From Candidatus Poribacteria bacterium (GTDB taxonomy: Bacteria > Poribacteria > WGA-4E > WGA-3G): a stretch of DNA of 64,000 nt. The notes beneath the pieces were generated by a model. That model did not search any database. It was given only the letters and a program-made list of their open reading frames with translations, and was not told where the DNA came from. Where the stretch lies: positions 124,001 through 188,000 of the forward strand of contig PYJD01000010.1 in the NCBI GenBank assembly GCA_003635315.1, given 5' to 3'. Both the position numbers and the translations under genes were made by a program. Positions within the stretch are counted from its first letter, which is position 1, and each line of letters opens with the position of its first letter. Positions 63,212 through 64,000 of the stretch are shown piece after piece.

Positions 63212-64000
63212 ATGCAGAAGAATTCTTCTACGGATGTAAATATCAACAAAGACTCCGCAGCAATTGGTATTATTGGTGCAGGTAGAATGGGAAGACATCA
63301 CTTCAATGCAATCACCAGTTATGGTGCTCGTGTGGTTGCTGTCCATGATCTTCATCCTAAGGCTGCTGAAGACCTTGGAACTGATGCAAATTCGGATGTA
63401 GTTACAGATTCCTTAGATGACTTTTTTAATACAGATTTAGACGGTGTGGTGATAACGACACCACCCCCTATACGTTTAACACCAATCCAAATGGCTTGTG
63501 AACGGAATATACCTATCTTGGTTGAAAAACCTCCTGCGTATGACGTATCGGAAGGTAGGAAATGCCTTGAATGTATTGAGAAATCAAATACAATTGCAGC
63601 TGTAGGCTTTCAATTGCGGTATCATCCACTCTATGAACGTCTTAAAAGCATTATTGCTACAGAGACAATTCATCTGGTACGATCTGTCTGTACAATAAAC
63701 TACTATCTTGATTTTCAAATGCCTACATGGTTTTTACAATCAGAGGTTAGCGGTGGTCCATTAGCCGAACAGGCAATTCATGTCTTAGATTGTGCACGGT
63801 ATGTTATGGGAGATCCTAAACCTATACAAGCACACGCACTGGCAATAAAGAATATGGCTTTAGAACGAGATGAATTTGACGCTGAAAATGCAATACAGAT
63901 GACTTACGAAATGGATAACGGTGTGTTCGGTACCCATATGAATCACTGTGGTACAGAAGGTTTCTGTTTTGATGTTGAAGTGGTAGGACCACATTTACGA
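63212..64000 (+). CDS. Gfo/Idh/MocA family oxidoreductase, 3' partial
   Basis: 263 codons are visible, running to the window end without a stop. The ATG is preceded by AAAGGTAAG. The Rossmann motif IGIIGAGRMGRHHF is near residue 18. LDGVVITTPPPIR follows near 82, then the conserved EKPPAYD near 108 with the catalytic Lys. GFQLRYHPLYERLK is near 132, and GPLAEQAIHVLDCARYVMG follows near 180, with the usual D-x3-H-like arrangement. It is thus a clear member of the family. It continues the run of sugar genes. The C-terminal part is outside the window. Confidence 0.9.
   Translation, partial: MQKNSSTDVNINKDSAAIGIIGAGRMGRHHFNAITSYGARVVAVHDLHPKAAEDLGTDANSDVVTDSLDDFFNTDLDGVVITTPPPIRLTPIQMACERNIPILVEKPPAYDVSEGRKCLECIEKSNTIAAVGFQLRYHPLYERLKSIIATETIHLVRSVCTINYYLDFQMPTWFLQSEVSGGPLAEQAIHVLDCARYVMGDPKPIQAHALAIKNMALERDEFDAENAIQMTYEMDNGVFGTHMNHCGTEGFCFDVEVVGPHLR

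Overview
The window most resembles a member of Candidatus Poribacteria, the sponge-associated bacteria. This is a judgement from gene content, not from a marker gene. Five proteins end in the YPNPFNPETWIP-type C-terminal module. There are WD40 repeat proteins with signal peptides, tandem phytanoyl-CoA dioxygenase-like enzymes, many Gfo/Idh/MocA oxidoreductases, a LamG and a discoidin-like protein, a large Rieske protein, sulfotransferases, and AT-rich intergenic DNA full of short palindromic repeats. TGA is used as an ordinary stop. TonB-dependent receptors and lipoproteins indicate a two-membrane envelope. I saw no rRNA, tRNA, CRISPR array or transposase gene.

Layout. 1-2403: three tandem PhyH-family oxygenases, the first cut by the window edge. 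2680-5511: an M48 peptidase lipoprotein convergent with a Rieske protein, with a hairpin between them. 5934-9759: a secreted metallophosphoesterase and a secreted WD40 protein. 9965-15680 (minus strand): an STT3-type oligosaccharyltransferase, a methyltransferase and a CDP-alcohol phosphotransferase with directly abutting reading frames, preceded by three small secreted or membrane proteins and a helix-turn-helix protein. This cluster is bracketed by the 3' end of the WD40 gene and a decayed direct copy of that 3' end. 16504-22221: HAD hydrolase, oxidoreductase, sulfotransferase, orphan ABC-type binding protein and an Ldh2-family protein. 22793-35207: four large secreted proteins with the C-terminal sorting-like module. 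35231-39596: threonine synthase-like enzyme, secreted glycosidase-like protein and a ZIP-family transporter. 39832-45291: two tandem TonB-dependent receptors. 46001-52429: two paralogous methyltransferases, a LamG protein and a thioredoxin-fold protein. 52430-56210: Stf0-like sulfotransferase, GmhA-like isomerase and a two-subunit sodium symporter. 57186-64000: a DUF3352-like protein, a small membrane protein, then a run of sugar-metabolism genes (TIM-barrel isomerase, SGNH hydrolase, two Gfo/Idh/MocA enzymes, discoidin-like protein), the last cut by the window end.

How the genes may work together (inference). Most of the window serves the cell envelope and uptake of organic matter: large repeat-rich secreted proteins, outer-membrane receptors, sulfotransferases, glycan-active enzymes and sugar oxidoreductases. 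The minus-strand STT3 cluster is the best candidate for a coherent undescribed system, possibly a lipid-linked protein glycosylation unit.

Non-coding DNA is unusually rich. Two distant intergenic regions (about 25.6-26.8 kb and 56.3-57.1 kb) share a long element with a hairpin whose stem sequence differs between copies but keeps its pairing. A palindromic MITE-like element lies at 16091-16220, and there are several tandem arrays of short hairpin repeats.
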